This document shows, in pieces, positions 17,791 through 27,012 of a stretch of DNA of 64,000 nt. The notes beneath the pieces are model-generated. The model ran no database searches, was not told the DNA's origin, and saw nothing but the letters and a program-made list of their open reading frames with translations. The translations under genes were made by a program, and so were the position numbers. Position 1 is the stretch's first letter, and each line of letters starts with the position of its first letter. Origin of the DNA: Bradyrhizobium diazoefficiens (lineage in GTDB: Bacteria > Pseudomonadota > Alphaproteobacteria > Rhizobiales > Xanthobacteraceae). Location: NCBI RefSeq assembly GCF_016616885.1, contig NZ_CP067102.1:6972501-7036500 (forward strand), written 5' to 3'.

Positions 17791-17906
17791 GGGAACTCCG
17801 ATACTGATACCGGATTCAAGACGAACGACCCGGCTTGGTTCCGACATTCGCTACCCGGCCCACAGGAGGATTTTTCTCAGCGGCGGCCTAGTCGGACTCG
17901 ACATTT

Positions 17907-17921
17907 GTTCTTGGTATGTTC
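17907..17921 (+). promoter_or_regulatory. LexA-type SOS box GTTC-N7-GTTC
   Basis: Two GTTC half-sites are separated by exactly seven bases (TTGGTAT), the form bound by LexA in alphaproteobacteria. It ends 10 bases before the ATG at 17932, a position that would block transcription or translation initiation of that gene. It is 117 bases from the Ku start, so it could also act on ku. Confidence 0.65.
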
Positions 17922-17931
17922 TAATTCGGGC

Positions 17932-18327
17932 ATGACCGACCGACCCGCGAGCTGGCGCATGCCGACCCCAAAGCAGATGGAAAAATTGGCCGCTGAAGCC
18001 GGCCGTAGACGAGCGCCGTCCGCTGGGGGTGCAGATGCTCCGCTCCCGGCCGAATATTGGGAATCGGTCCTCAAAGACCCCCGCGCCGGCGCGACCGTGG
18101 CCCAGGCCCGGCAGCGACGCCTTTCGGAAATTAAGGCCCACGTGCTGCGCGTCTCCTGCCGCCGATGCGATCGGACCGTAGAAATCCAGACCGCCGATGC
18201 CGTCTGCTTGTATGGCGGCAACGCGCTCTGGAAGGACGTGGCGCAGCGCTTGCTCGACAGCACCTGCCAGCAGCGCACCGGCAGGCATGAAGAAGACGGG
18301 TGCTGGCCAGCGTTCGAGACGCCGTAG
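17932..18327 (+). CDS. Zinc-ribbon-like hypothetical protein, possibly SOS-regulated (131 aa)
   Basis: The start is the first ATG after the LexA-type box. The N-terminal half is hydrophilic (RMPTPKQMEKLAAEAGRR). The C-terminal half has RVSCRRCDRTVEIQ with a CxxC pair, then further Cys residues in CLYGG, DSTCQQRTG and DGCWPAF, so a zinc site of four Cys/His is likely. I know proteins of this kind only as hypothetical rhizobial proteins. With the SOS-type site and repair genes on both sides, a role in the damage response is a reasonable inference. Confidence 0.6.
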   Translation: MTDRPASWRMPTPKQMEKLAAEAGRRRAPSAGGADAPLPAEYWESVLKDPRAGATVAQARQRRLSEIKAHVLRVSCRRCDRTVEIQTADAVCLYGGNALWKDVAQRLLDSTCQQRTGRHEEDGCWPAFETP

Positions 18328-18373
18328 TCGCACAGAATTTGCCGATCCGATCTCTTTGCGCCTGGATGTCCGG

Positions 18374-18823
18374 ATGGCCCCAAAGTATCACCCCACGCCC
18401 CTGTCGGGCGGCGATCGCAAGGCTCTGGCGAAAGAGCTCGGCAAGGCACGCGCGATGGCGAACATGCTGGCGACCCAATCGGCGGAGATGCGGGCCAAAG
18501 GCGAGGCGATGATCCAGCAAGCCGACAGGCTGCTTTGCGAAAGCTGGAACGAGCGGATGTGGAGTGACGGCGAACCGATCGATCCTTCGCCGACCATCGA
18601 TCAGGCCGTGAACGGAGGCTTCCCCTGGCTGGAGATCAGGTGTGCGCGCTGCAAGACGCCGAGCGACGTTGACCTCGCGGCGATGAAGCACCCGCCGACC
18701 ACCTTCGTGCATGATCTCGCCAGCCGACTGCGCTGCCGCAAATGCGCCAAGGCGGGCCGGCGTCCATCCGCGACTCTGCTACAGTTGACGTGGCAGCCGC
18801 GCCACCCTCGAACCGAATCCTGA
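18374..18823 (+). CDS. Hypothetical protein with zinc-ribbon-like Cys pairs (149 aa)
   Basis: I place the start at ATG 18374 (MAPKYHPTPLSGGDRKALAK). A helical region rich in Ala, Lys and Glu follows, with AMANMLATQSAEMRAKGEAM. The C-terminal part has IRCARCKTPSDVDL and LRCRKCAKAGRRP, two CxxC pairs that should form one zinc ribbon, and a basic end. It lies 46 bases after the 17932 gene and 3 bases before the SRAP gene, so all three may be one operon under the SOS-type box. The function is unknown. Confidence 0.6.
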   Translation: MAPKYHPTPLSGGDRKALAKELGKARAMANMLATQSAEMRAKGEAMIQQADRLLCESWNERMWSDGEPIDPSPTIDQAVNGGFPWLEIRCARCKTPSDVDLAAMKHPPTTFVHDLASRLRCRKCAKAGRRPSATLLQLTWQPRHPRTES

Positions 18824-18826
18824 CCA

Positions 18827-19552
18827 ATGTGCAATCTTTATTCGATCACGACCAACCAAGCCGCGATCAGCGCGCTGTTCCGTGTCGTGAACCGATACGT
18901 TGGAAATCTGGCGCCGATGCCGGGGGTTTTTCCCGATTACAATGCACCGATCGTCCGGAATGGAGCCGACGGCCGCGAGCTCGCCACGGCGCGGTGGGGA
19001 ATGCCGTCGTCGTCAAAAGCGCTGATGGACGCCACGAAGAAGCGTGCGGAGAAGCTGCAGGCCAAGGGCAAGGCAGTGGATTTCAAGGAATTACTCAGAA
19101 TTGAGCCGGACAGCGGCACAACTAATATCCGCAATGTGAAGAGCAAGCATTGGACGCGATGGCTGGGAGTCGAAAGCCGCTGCGTGGTGCCGTTCAACTC
19201 CTTTAGCGAATTCAACAAGGCCGAGGGAGGCGACATCTGGTTCGCGCTCGATGAGACCCGTCCCCTCGCCTGCTTCGCCGGTATCTGGACCAACTGGACG
19301 TCCGTCCGGAAAGTCAAAGAAGGTGAGACGACCAACGACCTCTTCGCGTTCCTCACGACGGAGGCGAACGCCGAGGTCGGCGCCATCCATCCGAAGGCGA
19401 TGCCCGTCATCCTGACGACGCCGGACGAGGTCGAGACCTGGATGACCGCGGGTAGTGATGAGGCACTAAAGCTGCAACGACCGCTTCCGGATGGGTCGCT
19501 TCGGATCGTCGCTCGAGGTGTCAAGGAAGATCCGGCGGGATCCGCGACGTGA
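18827..19552 (+). CDS. SRAP/YedK family abasic-site protein (241 aa)
   Basis: The protein starts MCNLYS; after removal of Met, Cys2 is the N-terminal catalytic residue that bonds covalently to abasic sites in single-stranded DNA. Further family features are RVVNRY near residue 21, ARWGMPS, NIRNVKSKHWTRWL and CVVPFNSFSEF, and a late AIHPKAMPVIL with the conserved His. The length is normal. HMCES/YedK proteins shield abasic sites from error-prone processing. The gene follows the two zinc-ribbon genes with a 3-base gap, and Ku and a ligase lie nearby, so a repair cluster is evident. Confidence 0.92.
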   Translation: MCNLYSITTNQAAISALFRVVNRYVGNLAPMPGVFPDYNAPIVRNGADGRELATARWGMPSSSKALMDATKKRAEKLQAKGKAVDFKELLRIEPDSGTTNIRNVKSKHWTRWLGVESRCVVPFNSFSEFNKAEGGDIWFALDETRPLACFAGIWTNWTSVRKVKEGETTNDLFAFLTTEANAEVGAIHPKAMPVILTTPDEVETWMTAGSDEALKLQRPLPDGSLRIVARGVKEDPAGSAT

Positions 19553-19780
19553 CGGCGGCCGACATGGGTGCAGGGTGGCCGCGCGGCTCGGTTCACGAGC
19601 GCCCCCCGCCCCGCAAAGTCGCGATTGCGGATGGTGCCAACCGGTCGGTGCAGTGTGTAGGGGCGTTACCTCCCGGCGCAAGCCACCGTTGCTCTTGTAT
19701 CTTCTCGCAACCCCGAGTTAAGTTGGGAAACCTTTTCAGAGCCGTATTTTCGATCACATCAATTCAGGGCACGTCCGCGC

Positions 19781-21268
19781 ATGAGAACTCTTTTTAGAAT
19801 CGCTGGGTGGAGCACTACCCTGGCCGCATTGGCCTTTTCAGCACTCACGACAGCCAACGCCGCCGACGATTGGACGATCAGCGGAATGGTGCTTAGCCCC
19901 AACGGCATCATCTCCGATGGCGCAATTGCCATCTCAAAGCAAATGATCACCGCTGTGGGTCCGAGTGCGTCGATCCCGTCGTCGTCCTCGGCGATCAAAG
20001 TCCCCGGCATAATCCTCCCGGGCTTCATCGATCTGCACGACCATCTGACGTGGAACGTTTTGCCACGGTGGATCCCAGCGAGGAAGTTCAACAACAGATA
20101 TGAATGGCAGGATACCGCAGAATACGACAGGGCCTTGGTGGCCCCACACAACATAGTGCTTGCTGACGCAGCCTGCGAAACCGAGATCTATGCCGAAATC
20201 AAGGCGCTCGCGGGCGGCGCGACGTCGGTCCTTGGTGGATTGCTTGCGGACGTCAAACATCCAGACAACGCGAAATGCGTGGCCGGCCTAGCCCGTAACC
20301 TGGATACGGCTTCAGGCATACCGTTCAACATGCCGAACCCTGACCCGAAAGACTCCGTTTGCCCGACCGATGCGACGATCGACCGTACGGTGCTTGATGT
20401 AGTGGAGAATGACGTCTTCCCGCTGGAATTGATGCATGGTCGGATGGACTTCCTTCTATGCGAGCTCAAGGCAGGGACACTGCGTGGCATGGTCGTCCAC
20501 CTTTCGGAGGGCGCACCGACTGATTCCGCGGCTCATCGCGAATACACCATGCTGAGCAAGGAAATCCTGCGGCAGAAGGACTTGAAGACCGGCATCGAGT
20601 CCGCCATCGAGCGAGAAGGCCTGATCCTCATCCATGGCACGGCGCTGCGCGACCAAGATTTCAAGGGCATGAAGGAAAGTAAGGTTGGGTTAGTGTGGTC
20701 TCCGCGCAGCAACGATGAACTATACGGCTCGACCGTTAACCTTGCAGCCGCCCATCTAGCGGACATCGACATGGCAATTGCTCCGGATTGGAGCCCGTCT
20801 GGCAGCGCTGGGATGCTCCAAGAGATGGGCTACGCCGCGCGGCACTACGGCGTGAAGTCCGACGACCTTATCAAGATGGCCACGTCAACACCGGCGAAGA
20901 TGGCGCGTATCTCAGACTATGTCGGTAGCCTAGCTCCGAACAAGTTCGCGGATTTCGTCGTCGTCAACGTCACAGTCGATCCGACAAAGCCAACCGCTCT
21001 CGACCCTGTTGTTAAGGCCACTCCCGCCGACATTGCATTGGTCGTGGTTGGCGGCCAGCCCATCTTCGGCGATCCTGCACTGTTGACCCAGCTGCTACCG
21101 ACTGGAACGGCGGTTGATCAAATGACCGTCTGCGGCGCAACGAAGGCTATCTATCTCGGCCAAAGCGAAGCAGGCCTGCGTGGTTGGGGCATCGCAGACA
21201 TCAAGAAGGCACTAAATGCGGCTCTTGCGAAAGCAAGCTCGAGCCTGCCTGACATTGAGTGCGACTGA
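19781..21268 (+). CDS. Exported amidohydrolase (495 aa)
   Basis: Metal-dependent hydrolase of the amidohydrolase superfamily. Residues 1-28 form a signal peptide ending TTANAADD. The metal motif is PGFIDLHDHLTW with His86 and His88. A later GLILIHGTALRDQDF and WSPRSNDELYG stretch, the Asp in IAPDWSPSGSAGML and the C-terminal GSLAPNKFADFVVVN complete the composite TIM-barrel pattern of the imidazolonepropionase/guanine-deaminase-like group. The substrate cannot be told. It is the first of two exported proteins; the Kelch-like gene follows 100 bases on. Confidence 0.85.
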   Translation: MRTLFRIAGWSTTLAALAFSALTTANAADDWTISGMVLSPNGIISDGAIAISKQMITAVGPSASIPSSSSAIKVPGIILPGFIDLHDHLTWNVLPRWIPARKFNNRYEWQDTAEYDRALVAPHNIVLADAACETEIYAEIKALAGGATSVLGGLLADVKHPDNAKCVAGLARNLDTASGIPFNMPNPDPKDSVCPTDATIDRTVLDVVENDVFPLELMHGRMDFLLCELKAGTLRGMVVHLSEGAPTDSAAHREYTMLSKEILRQKDLKTGIESAIEREGLILIHGTALRDQDFKGMKESKVGLVWSPRSNDELYGSTVNLAAAHLADIDMAIAPDWSPSGSAGMLQEMGYAARHYGVKSDDLIKMATSTPAKMARISDYVGSLAPNKFADFVVVNVTVDPTKPTALDPVVKATPADIALVVVGGQPIFGDPALLTQLLPTGTAVDQMTVCGATKAIYLGQSEAGLRGWGIADIKKALNAALAKASSSLPDIECD

Positions 21269-21368
21269 TCACGTCATGGGTCTTCACTCGAAGTCATTGC
21301 AGCATCGGTTGGTTCTTTCAACGGTGCTTACAAGCAAAGCGCTCAACTGATCTGTCGGAGGTAGTCTC

Positions 21369-22457
21369 ATGCAAAATGCCGTGCGTATATATTGCGCCAT
21401 CGCTGTGATCTCGCTGCTTGCGACACTGGCCGCCGCGCGCGGCGACCAACTCACGTTTTCCGCCTGGAAGACGACAACGCCGTTCGACGGTCCTAGGACC
21501 TCACATGCCGCGGCTCTCGTCAATAACAGGATCTACATCCTAGGAGGCCTGTATGCTTCGGGAAACAGCTTCACCCTGTACAACGATGTTCAGACTGCGC
21601 TTCTCGGGAACGATGGTGCGATCGCCGAAGGCGCATGGGCGAAGACAACGCCCTTCGTCGAGGCGCGCTCGGGAATGGGCGTAACTGTCCACAAGGGCTT
21701 CATCTACGTCGTAGGCGGCTTTTCGAATAAGGGGACGCGTGCCGACGCTCAGTACGCCCGCGTGATGCCCGACGGTATGCTTGGGTCGTGGACTACCAGT
21801 CCCAACCAGCTCGCTATATCTCGTTCCAATCTCGCGTTGCAGATATTCGCCACGACGTCGGGCACGAGCTATCTCGCGGCGATCGCCGGCGTCGGCGAGG
21901 TTGGCAAGGATACCGTTCATTTCGATACGATCGAGACCGCAGAGATCAATTCCGATGGCTCGCTCGGCCAGTGGAAACTATGTCCATTTCATCTCAAAGG
22001 TGGCCGTTCAGCTCCAGGCGTAGCCGTGAACAAAGGCGTACTTTATGTCGTTGGAGGATGGGGTGACCTGCTAATTGAAGACGTTTTTAGCGATGTCCAA
22101 TATGCTCCAATCAGGGATGACGGCTGTCCTGACGCTTGGCACACCAATGCAGCCAGACTGAACATGCCGCTGTACGGTCATACAATGACTGTCACGTTAG
22201 CGGCTGGGAGGCCGTCGCTCGTTGTGCTCGGCGGTAATGCCGGACAGGGCAACTACTTTAACAACGTGCAATTTTCCCCCCTCGCGCCAGACAGTGAAAC
22301 CGGGCGGTTTGTGTTCGATACACATCAATTCGCTGTGCCCCGCTGGGGTCAGGCCACGGTGCAATACAACAATTTTCTCTATGTTCTGGGTGGGTCGCAA
22401 CGCGGAAATGGCGATTATCTGAACGACGTCCAGTTCACCGTCATGGGCAACCAGTAA
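21369..22457 (+). CDS. Exported Kelch-like repeat protein (362 aa)
   Basis: A signal peptide (residues 1-23, with AVISLLATLAAARG) is followed by about six repeats of 45-55 residues that contain hydrophobic-Gly-Gly strands: NRIYILGGLY, GFIYVVGGFS, GVLYVVGGWG, PSLVVLGGNA and NFLYVLGGSQ. This is the Kelch beta-propeller pattern. The mature protein is probably periplasmic or released. The start follows a GGAGG. The neighbour amidohydrolase is also exported, so the two may act together, but no link is known. Confidence 0.8.
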   Translation: MQNAVRIYCAIAVISLLATLAAARGDQLTFSAWKTTTPFDGPRTSHAAALVNNRIYILGGLYASGNSFTLYNDVQTALLGNDGAIAEGAWAKTTPFVEARSGMGVTVHKGFIYVVGGFSNKGTRADAQYARVMPDGMLGSWTTSPNQLAISRSNLALQIFATTSGTSYLAAIAGVGEVGKDTVHFDTIETAEINSDGSLGQWKLCPFHLKGGRSAPGVAVNKGVLYVVGGWGDLLIEDVFSDVQYAPIRDDGCPDAWHTNAARLNMPLYGHTMTVTLAAGRPSLVVLGGNAGQGNYFNNVQFSPLAPDSETGRFVFDTHQFAVPRWGQATVQYNNFLYVLGGSQRGNGDYLNDVQFTVMGNQ

Positions 22458-22984
22458 GACTTCGCTCCCACTGAACATGTTGCGTGCATCGCGTGTCACC
22501 TTCCATGGTAGACTAGAGATTTGCTGCCTCGGGTCCATCCGGAAGCGCCGCCCCACCCGCACTTGAGGGAAAGGAGCCGCCCCCGTCGCACAGGCGTCGG
22601 CCGGCGCTTTGCCCCGGCGCGCGCGGCAGTGCCCTCAGAACTCTCGTGGGAATGCTGGGGAATTCGGCCAAGATGTAGACAAAGCGGCAGAGTGGGAGAA
22701 TGAAAGAGGCACTCGGAGAGCATGAAGCATTGACCCGAAGGAGCAGCGGTCCGATTGCAGCGACGAGACCGGTTCAATAGCGGCACCCAAGAACGGGCAG
22801 CGATAGCGGTCGCCGCAGGCGGGCACCTTTCCCGAGTGCCCGGGCGACGAGCTCCTCAGTCCTTACGCGAGGGATCGAAGCCGGATGGCCGAGACGCGAA
22901 GCGGCTCGGTTCACGAGAGCCCGCTGCGGCAGCAGCCGCACGCGCGCAAACGGAGCAACTCCGCCTAGATTAAACCCAGCGGAT
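22458..22984. other. Intergenic stretch with a dispersed repeat
   Basis: About 530 bases without a supported gene. The right part (22860-22960) carries a sequence beginning CGAAGCCGGATGG and the repeat ACGAGAGCCCGCTGCGGC, of which another copy lies at 13627. The rest shows no conserved frame. Confidence 0.45.
22911..22955 (+). repeat. Dispersed repeat, copy 2
   Basis: Matches the element at 13627-13670 over about 40 bases with small gaps, and contains the inverted repeat TGCGGC/GCCGCA. It is possibly the end of a decayed mobile element or a host repeat. Confidence 0.5.
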
Positions 22985-23167
22985 CTAGATTTCCTCGCGC
23001 GCATGCGTCTGCGCATCATAGATTCTGATCTGAAGCATGGGAAAACGCCTCTTGAGTTCTTCTCCACCTGCTCTGGCGCCGTCTCTGGTCGCAAATTCGG
23101 CTTTGAGTCGGCCGTCCACTTCAAGCCCATAACCAGAAGCCGGCAGTTCACGCGTGGCTGCAACCAT
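22985..23167 (-). CDS. Small conserved hypothetical protein (60 aa)
   Basis: The most likely start is ATG 23167 (MVAATRELPASGYGLEVDGR). The upstream frame to 23236 looks less conserved and the ribosome-binding site is weak. The protein has a short beta hairpin-like part and EFATRDGARAGGEELKRRF, then MLQIRIYDAQTHAREEI. I recall near-identical small proteins in Bradyrhizobium; they have no assigned function. It is separated from neighbours on both sides by non-coding DNA. Confidence 0.7.
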   Translation of the reverse strand: MVAATRELPASGYGLEVDGRLKAEFATRDGARAGGEELKRRFPMLQIRIYDAQTHAREEI

Positions 23168-24223
23168 TTCATTCCCATTGGTGAGGTAATTGGGAATGAT
23201 GGGTAGCGTGAGTCGCCCAGACCACGCTAGAGCCACCTACGCAGCAGTGACGATCGGTCATCGCACGTTGTGGATCGATGCTCGCCGCGGAGCCCATCAA
23301 GGATGGGCATTTGCATCGGCTTATTTCCGTCGAATCGTTAGCTGCGAGACGTGCACCGGGCGAAGAGCTATCCACAGGCTCCGATGCCTCGCACGATCGC
23401 ATCCGATAGAGTGCACTCAGGCGCGCACGGAGCGCGGTTTCATCTAGTGGCCATGAACATGACCGATCCCCTGACCCTGTCCGAAATGGCGGCTGTGCTC
23501 GAGAAATCGCCGGACTATCGCGTCTTGCGCCGGCTCATTCCGCGATCAGAATTCGCTACGAGCAACGGTGAAGCAGTCAATGCCGCTCTCCTGCTGGATG
23601 TCGAAACAACCGGCCTGAATCCGGCCCGCGATCAGATCATCGAGCTCGGAATGGTCAAGTTCGCCTACCTGCCGGACGGACTACCCGAGTTCTCGATACC
23701 TTCAGCTGCTTCAACCAGCCGTCGGTGCCCATCCCCGCGGAGGTTACGGCTCTCACGGGGATTACCGACGAGGTGGTCGATGGCCACAGCCTTGACCCGG
23801 ATCGCGTTGCCGCCTTCGCGGCGGATGCTGTTGTCGTCATTGCCCACAATGCCGCTTTCGATCGCAAGTTCATCGAGCGTTACTGTCCGTCGTTTGAATA
23901 TCGAGCGTGGGCGTGCTCGGTTAGCGAGATTGAATGGCGCAATCAGGGTTTCGAAGGCTCACGACTGCCCTATCTGCTGATGAAGGCGGGCCTGTTTCAT
24001 GAGGCTCATCGCGCCGTCGATGACTGCCTCGCGCTCCTCGAGATTCTAGCCTTGCAGCTCCCCCATCAAAATCGGACTGTTCTTTCCGTGCTACTGGAAC
24101 GCGCGCGGCGCAAGACCATTAGGATCTGGGCTGAGCATTCGCCGTTCGAGCTGAAGGATGAACTTAAGCGACGCGGATATCGCTGGAGTGACGGCGCCGA
24201 TGGACGGCCAAAGTCATGGTACA

Positions 24224-24229
24224 TCGATG
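24224..24229 (+). repeat. Left target-site duplication of IS21 element
   Basis: TCGATG directly before the IS end. The same six bases follow the right end at 26709-26714. Confidence 0.8.
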
Positions 24230-24343
24230 TGTCATTCGGCCTGCAATATTGACCCCCTAAGCTGGGGGATCGGCGTCCAAAATTGACCCCCTATCGGTAG
24301 GTCTGTTGCGCTGCCTGCTTTGGAATGAAGCAGGTGGTTGGGG

Positions 24344-25843
24344 ATGCTGGTCGTGGAGACGATTGCGCGGATACGGCGCGAGCACTTCATCAAGGGCAAG
24401 ACGATCAAGGAGATCGCACGTGACCTGAAGGTGTCACGGAACACGGTCCGGAAGGTTCTGAGGTCGGGAGAGACCTCGTTCGAGTACGAGCGGCAGGTGC
24501 AGCCGCGGCCAAAGCTAGGGCGCTGGGCATCGGAGCTCGAGGGGCTGCTGGCGGCGAACGCGGGTAAAGCGGCTCGTGAACAGCTGACGTTGATCCGGAT
24601 GTTCGAAGAACTGCGCAGCCGCGGCTATGACGGCGGTTACGATGCGGTGCGGCGTTACGCCAGGCGGTGGAGCAAGGAGCGCGGGCAATCAACCGCGGCG
24701 GCTTATGTCCCGCTGAGCTTTGCGCCGGGCGAGGCCTACCAGTTCGACTGGAGCCACGAGGTGGTCCTGTTGAACGGGACCACAGTGATGGTGAAGGTCG
24801 CCCATGTTCGGCTCTGCCACAGCCGCATGCTGTTCGCGCGGGCCTATCCGCGGGAGACGCAGGAGATGGTGTTCGACGCCCACGACCGGGCGTTCGCCCT
24901 GTTCAAAGGCACCTGCACCCGCGGCATCTACGACAACATGAAGACCGCCGTAGAGACGATCTTCGTCGGTAAAGGGCGTCTCTACAATCGCCGCTTCCTG
25001 CAGATGTGCAGCCACTATCTGGTCGATCCGGTCGCCTGCACGCCAGCGTCGGGTTGGGAGAAGGGGCAGGTCGAGAACCAGGTCGGGCTGGTCAGGGAAC
25101 GCTTCTTCACGCCACGGCTGCGGTTCAAAAACCTCGACGAGTTAAACGCTTGGCTGCTCGACAAATGCATCGCCTACGCCAAGGCTCATCGCCATCCGGA
25201 GCTGGTCGATCAGACGATCTGGGAAGTGTTCGAAGCCGAACGCCCCAAGCTCGTTCCCTATGCCGGCCGCTTCGACGGCTTCCATGCGGTGACGGCGTCG
25301 GTCTCGAAGACCTGCCTGGTGCGCTTCGACAACAACAAGTACTCGGTCGCAGCCAGCGCAGTCGGACGACCGGTCGAGGTTCAAGCCTATGCCGATCGCA
25401 TCGTGATCCGTCAGGATGGACGCATCGTTGCCGAGCACCCGCGATCCTTTGGCCGCGGCGATACCGTCTACGACCCCTGGCATTATGTGCCGGTGCTCGC
25501 CCGCAAACCCGGCGCCTTGCGCAACGGTGCTCCCTTCAAGGACTGGGTGCTGCCGGCCGCGATCGAGCGGATCCGGCGCAAGCTCGCCAGCACCGATGAC
25601 GGCAACCGGCAGATGGTCGACATCCTCAACGCGGTGCTGACCGACGGCCTTCCCGCGGTGGAAGCCGCCTGCGCCGAAGCGCTCGGTCACGGCGTTCATT
25701 CCGCCGATGTTGTGCTCAACATCCTGGCCCGGCAACGCGAACCTGCTCCACCGGCCAACATCATGACGCCGGCCGCACTGACGCTTCGTCATGCGCCGAT
25801 CGCCGATTGTGCCCGTTACGACAACCTCCGGAGGACCAACTGA
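24344..25843 (+). CDS. istA: IS21 family transposase IstA (499 aa)
   Basis: The start is the ATG at 24344 after GGTTGGGG. The N-terminal helix-turn-helix ([21 protein letters not shown]) binds the IS ends. The DDE integrase core has [15 protein letters not shown] with the first Asp, [11 protein letters not shown] with the second, and [13 protein letters not shown] with the Glu. The C-terminal part binds IstB. The length and the 1-bp coupled stop/start (TGATG) with istB are those of the family. Confidence 0.93.
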   Translation: MLVVETIARIRREHFIKGKTIKEIARDLKVSRNTVRKVLRSGETSFEYERQVQPRPKLGRWASELEGLLAANAGKAAREQLTLIRMFEELRSRGYDGGYDAVRRYARRWSKERGQSTAAAYVPLSFAPGEAYQFDWSHEVVLLNGTTVMVKVAHVRLCHSRMLFARAYPRETQEMVFDAHDRAFALFKGTCTRGIYDNMKTAVETIFVGKGRLYNRRFLQMCSHYLVDPVACTPASGWEKGQVENQVGLVRERFFTPRLRFKNLDELNAWLLDKCIAYAKAHRHPELVDQTIWEVFEAERPKLVPYAGRFDGFHAVTASVSKTCLVRFDNNKYSVAASAVGRPVEVQAYADRIVIRQDGRIVAEHPRSFGRGDTVYDPWHYVPVLARKPGALRNGAPFKDWVLPAAIERIRRKLASTDDGNRQMVDILNAVLTDGLPAVEAACAEALGHGVHSADVVLNILARQREPAPPANIMTPAALTLRHAPIADCARYDNLRRTN

Positions 25844-26706
25844 TGGAACGAACCCAAATCTTTGATCTGATGGGCGAACTCAAGCTCTATGGCATGAAGG
25901 CCGCCTTCGACGAGATCATGGCGACTGCCGTCAAGCGCCAGCACGAACCTCAGCGCATCGTCGGCGATCTGCTCTCCGCCGAGATCAACGAGAAGCAAGC
26001 CAGGTCTATCAAATACCAGCTCACCATTGCCAAGCTGCCGCTTGCCAAGGACATCGCCGACTTCCAGTTCGACGGCACGCCAATCAATCAGACTCTCGTC
26101 AATGATCTTGCTGGCGGCGGCTTCGTCGCCCAACAACGCAACGTCGTGCTGGTCGGCGGCACCGGCACCGGCAAAACCCACCTGGCCATTGCCATCGCCA
26201 GAAGCTGCATCCGATCCGGTGCCCGCGGCCGCTTCTTCAACGTAGTCGACCTCGTCAATCGCCTCGAGACCGAGACCCGCAACGGACGGCAAGGACGGCT
26301 CGCCGAGCATCTGACCCGGATGGACTTCATCGTGCTGGATGAACTCGGCTATTTGCCCTTCGCCCAGTCCGGTGGCCAGCTTCTCTTCCACCTCGTCAGC
26401 CGGCTCTATGAGCGCGCCTCCGTCATCGTGACCACCAATCTCGCCTTCGGCGAATGGCCAAGCGTGTTCGGCGACGCCAAAATGACTACCGCGCTGCTCG
26501 ACCGATTGACCCATCACTGCGACATTGTCGAGACCGGCAACGACAGCTGGCGGTTCAAGAGCCGAGACGACGATCACGCCACCCGCGCTCGTCTCGCCTC
26601 CGCTATCCCGGCCAGCTCCGACGAGACGAGCGCTACCAGCAAAGCTCGCCGCGCAAAGGGGTCAAAATTGGACGCCGATGAGGGGTCAAATTTGCAAGCC
26701 GATTGA
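25843..26706 (+). CDS. istB: IS21 family helper ATPase IstB (287 aa)
   Basis: DnaC-like AAA+ ATPase that selects target DNA for IstA. Walker A is [16 protein letters not shown], Walker [13 protein letters not shown], and a C-terminal [14 protein letters not shown] follows. The start ATG at 25843 overlaps the istA stop and follows GGAGG. The C-terminus runs about 40 residues past the usual end, into the right end of the element, before the TGA; this tail is probably unstructured. Confidence 0.93.
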   Translation: MERTQIFDLMGELKLYGMKAAFDEIMATAVKRQHEPQRIVGDLLSAEINEKQARSIKYQLTIAKLPLAKDIADFQFDGTPINQTLVNDLAGGGFVAQQRNVVLVGGTGTGKTHLAIAIARSCIRSGARGRFFNVVDLVNRLETETRNGRQGRLAEHLTRMDFIVLDELGYLPFAQSGGQLLFHLVSRLYERASVIVTTNLAFGEWPSVFGDAKMTTALLDRLTHHCDIVETGNDSWRFKSRDDDHATRARLASAIPASSDETSATSKARRAKGSKLDADEGSNLQAD

Positions 26707-26708
26707 CA

Positions 26709-26714
26709 TCGATG
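26709..26714 (+). repeat. Right target-site duplication of IS21 element
   Basis: TCGATG directly after the IS end, matching 24224-24229. Confidence 0.8.
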
Positions 26715-26895
26715 TCGATGACGGCGATCAAAACGCGGAAATCGAGTTCTTGCAAAAGACGATCTATCAGCGGGAGCTTGAACCGCGCATTCAGAGCCTG
26801 ACTGCATTCAATCGCTTTTCCGTCAGGGTCTAGTGGGGCGCGGTGCTGCTCGATGCCGAAATCTCTGCGAGATTGACAGGTGTTGAGGGGATTGT

Positions 26896-26931
26896 AGGCA
26901 CAACGCCGGATCAAACGCCTGCGTTGTGCCT
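26896..26931. terminator. Inverted repeat, terminator-like
   Basis: A perfect 11-bp stem (AGGCACAACGC at 26896-26906 with its inverse at 26921-26931) around a 14-base loop lies between the convergent ends of the exonuclease gene and the DUF5623 gene. It has no clear T-tract. Confidence 0.55.
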
Positions 26932-27012
26932 ATTCATCCGAAGGCGATTGTTCGGTCAGAGACGCCCACCGATCGTCGGGATCCCGATTTCGATTGATGT
27001 CCCTTCTACACT

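Larger units (their letters stand above)
24230..26708 (+). mobile_element. IS21-family insertion sequence (2479 bp)
   Basis: The ends read TGTCATTCGGCCTGCAATAT at the left and, inverted, TGTCAATCGGCTTGCAAATT at the right, both followed by TTGACCCC. The element has the two overlapping genes istA and istB and a 6-bp target duplication (TCGATG). Both genes are intact, so it is probably active. Its target is the C-terminal part of a DnaQ-like exonuclease gene. Confidence 0.92.
23453..26833 (+). pseudogene. DnaQ-like 3'-5' exonuclease, frameshifted and split by IS21
   Basis: The gene once encoded a DEDD exonuclease of about 300 aa. Exo I lies in LLLDVETTGLNPARDQIIELG, Exo II in HNAAFDRKFIE and Exo III in EAHRAVDDCLALLE. 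Near 23695 one base is missing (GAG[G]TTCTCGAT), so the first and second halves are in different frames. At 24229 an IS21-family element interrupts the C-terminus after WYIDV. The tail resumes at 26709 with DVDDGDQNAEIEFLQKTIYQ and ends at TAG 26833. Two independent lesions show that the gene is dead or of little use, although the frameshift alone could be an assembly error. Confidence 0.85.
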
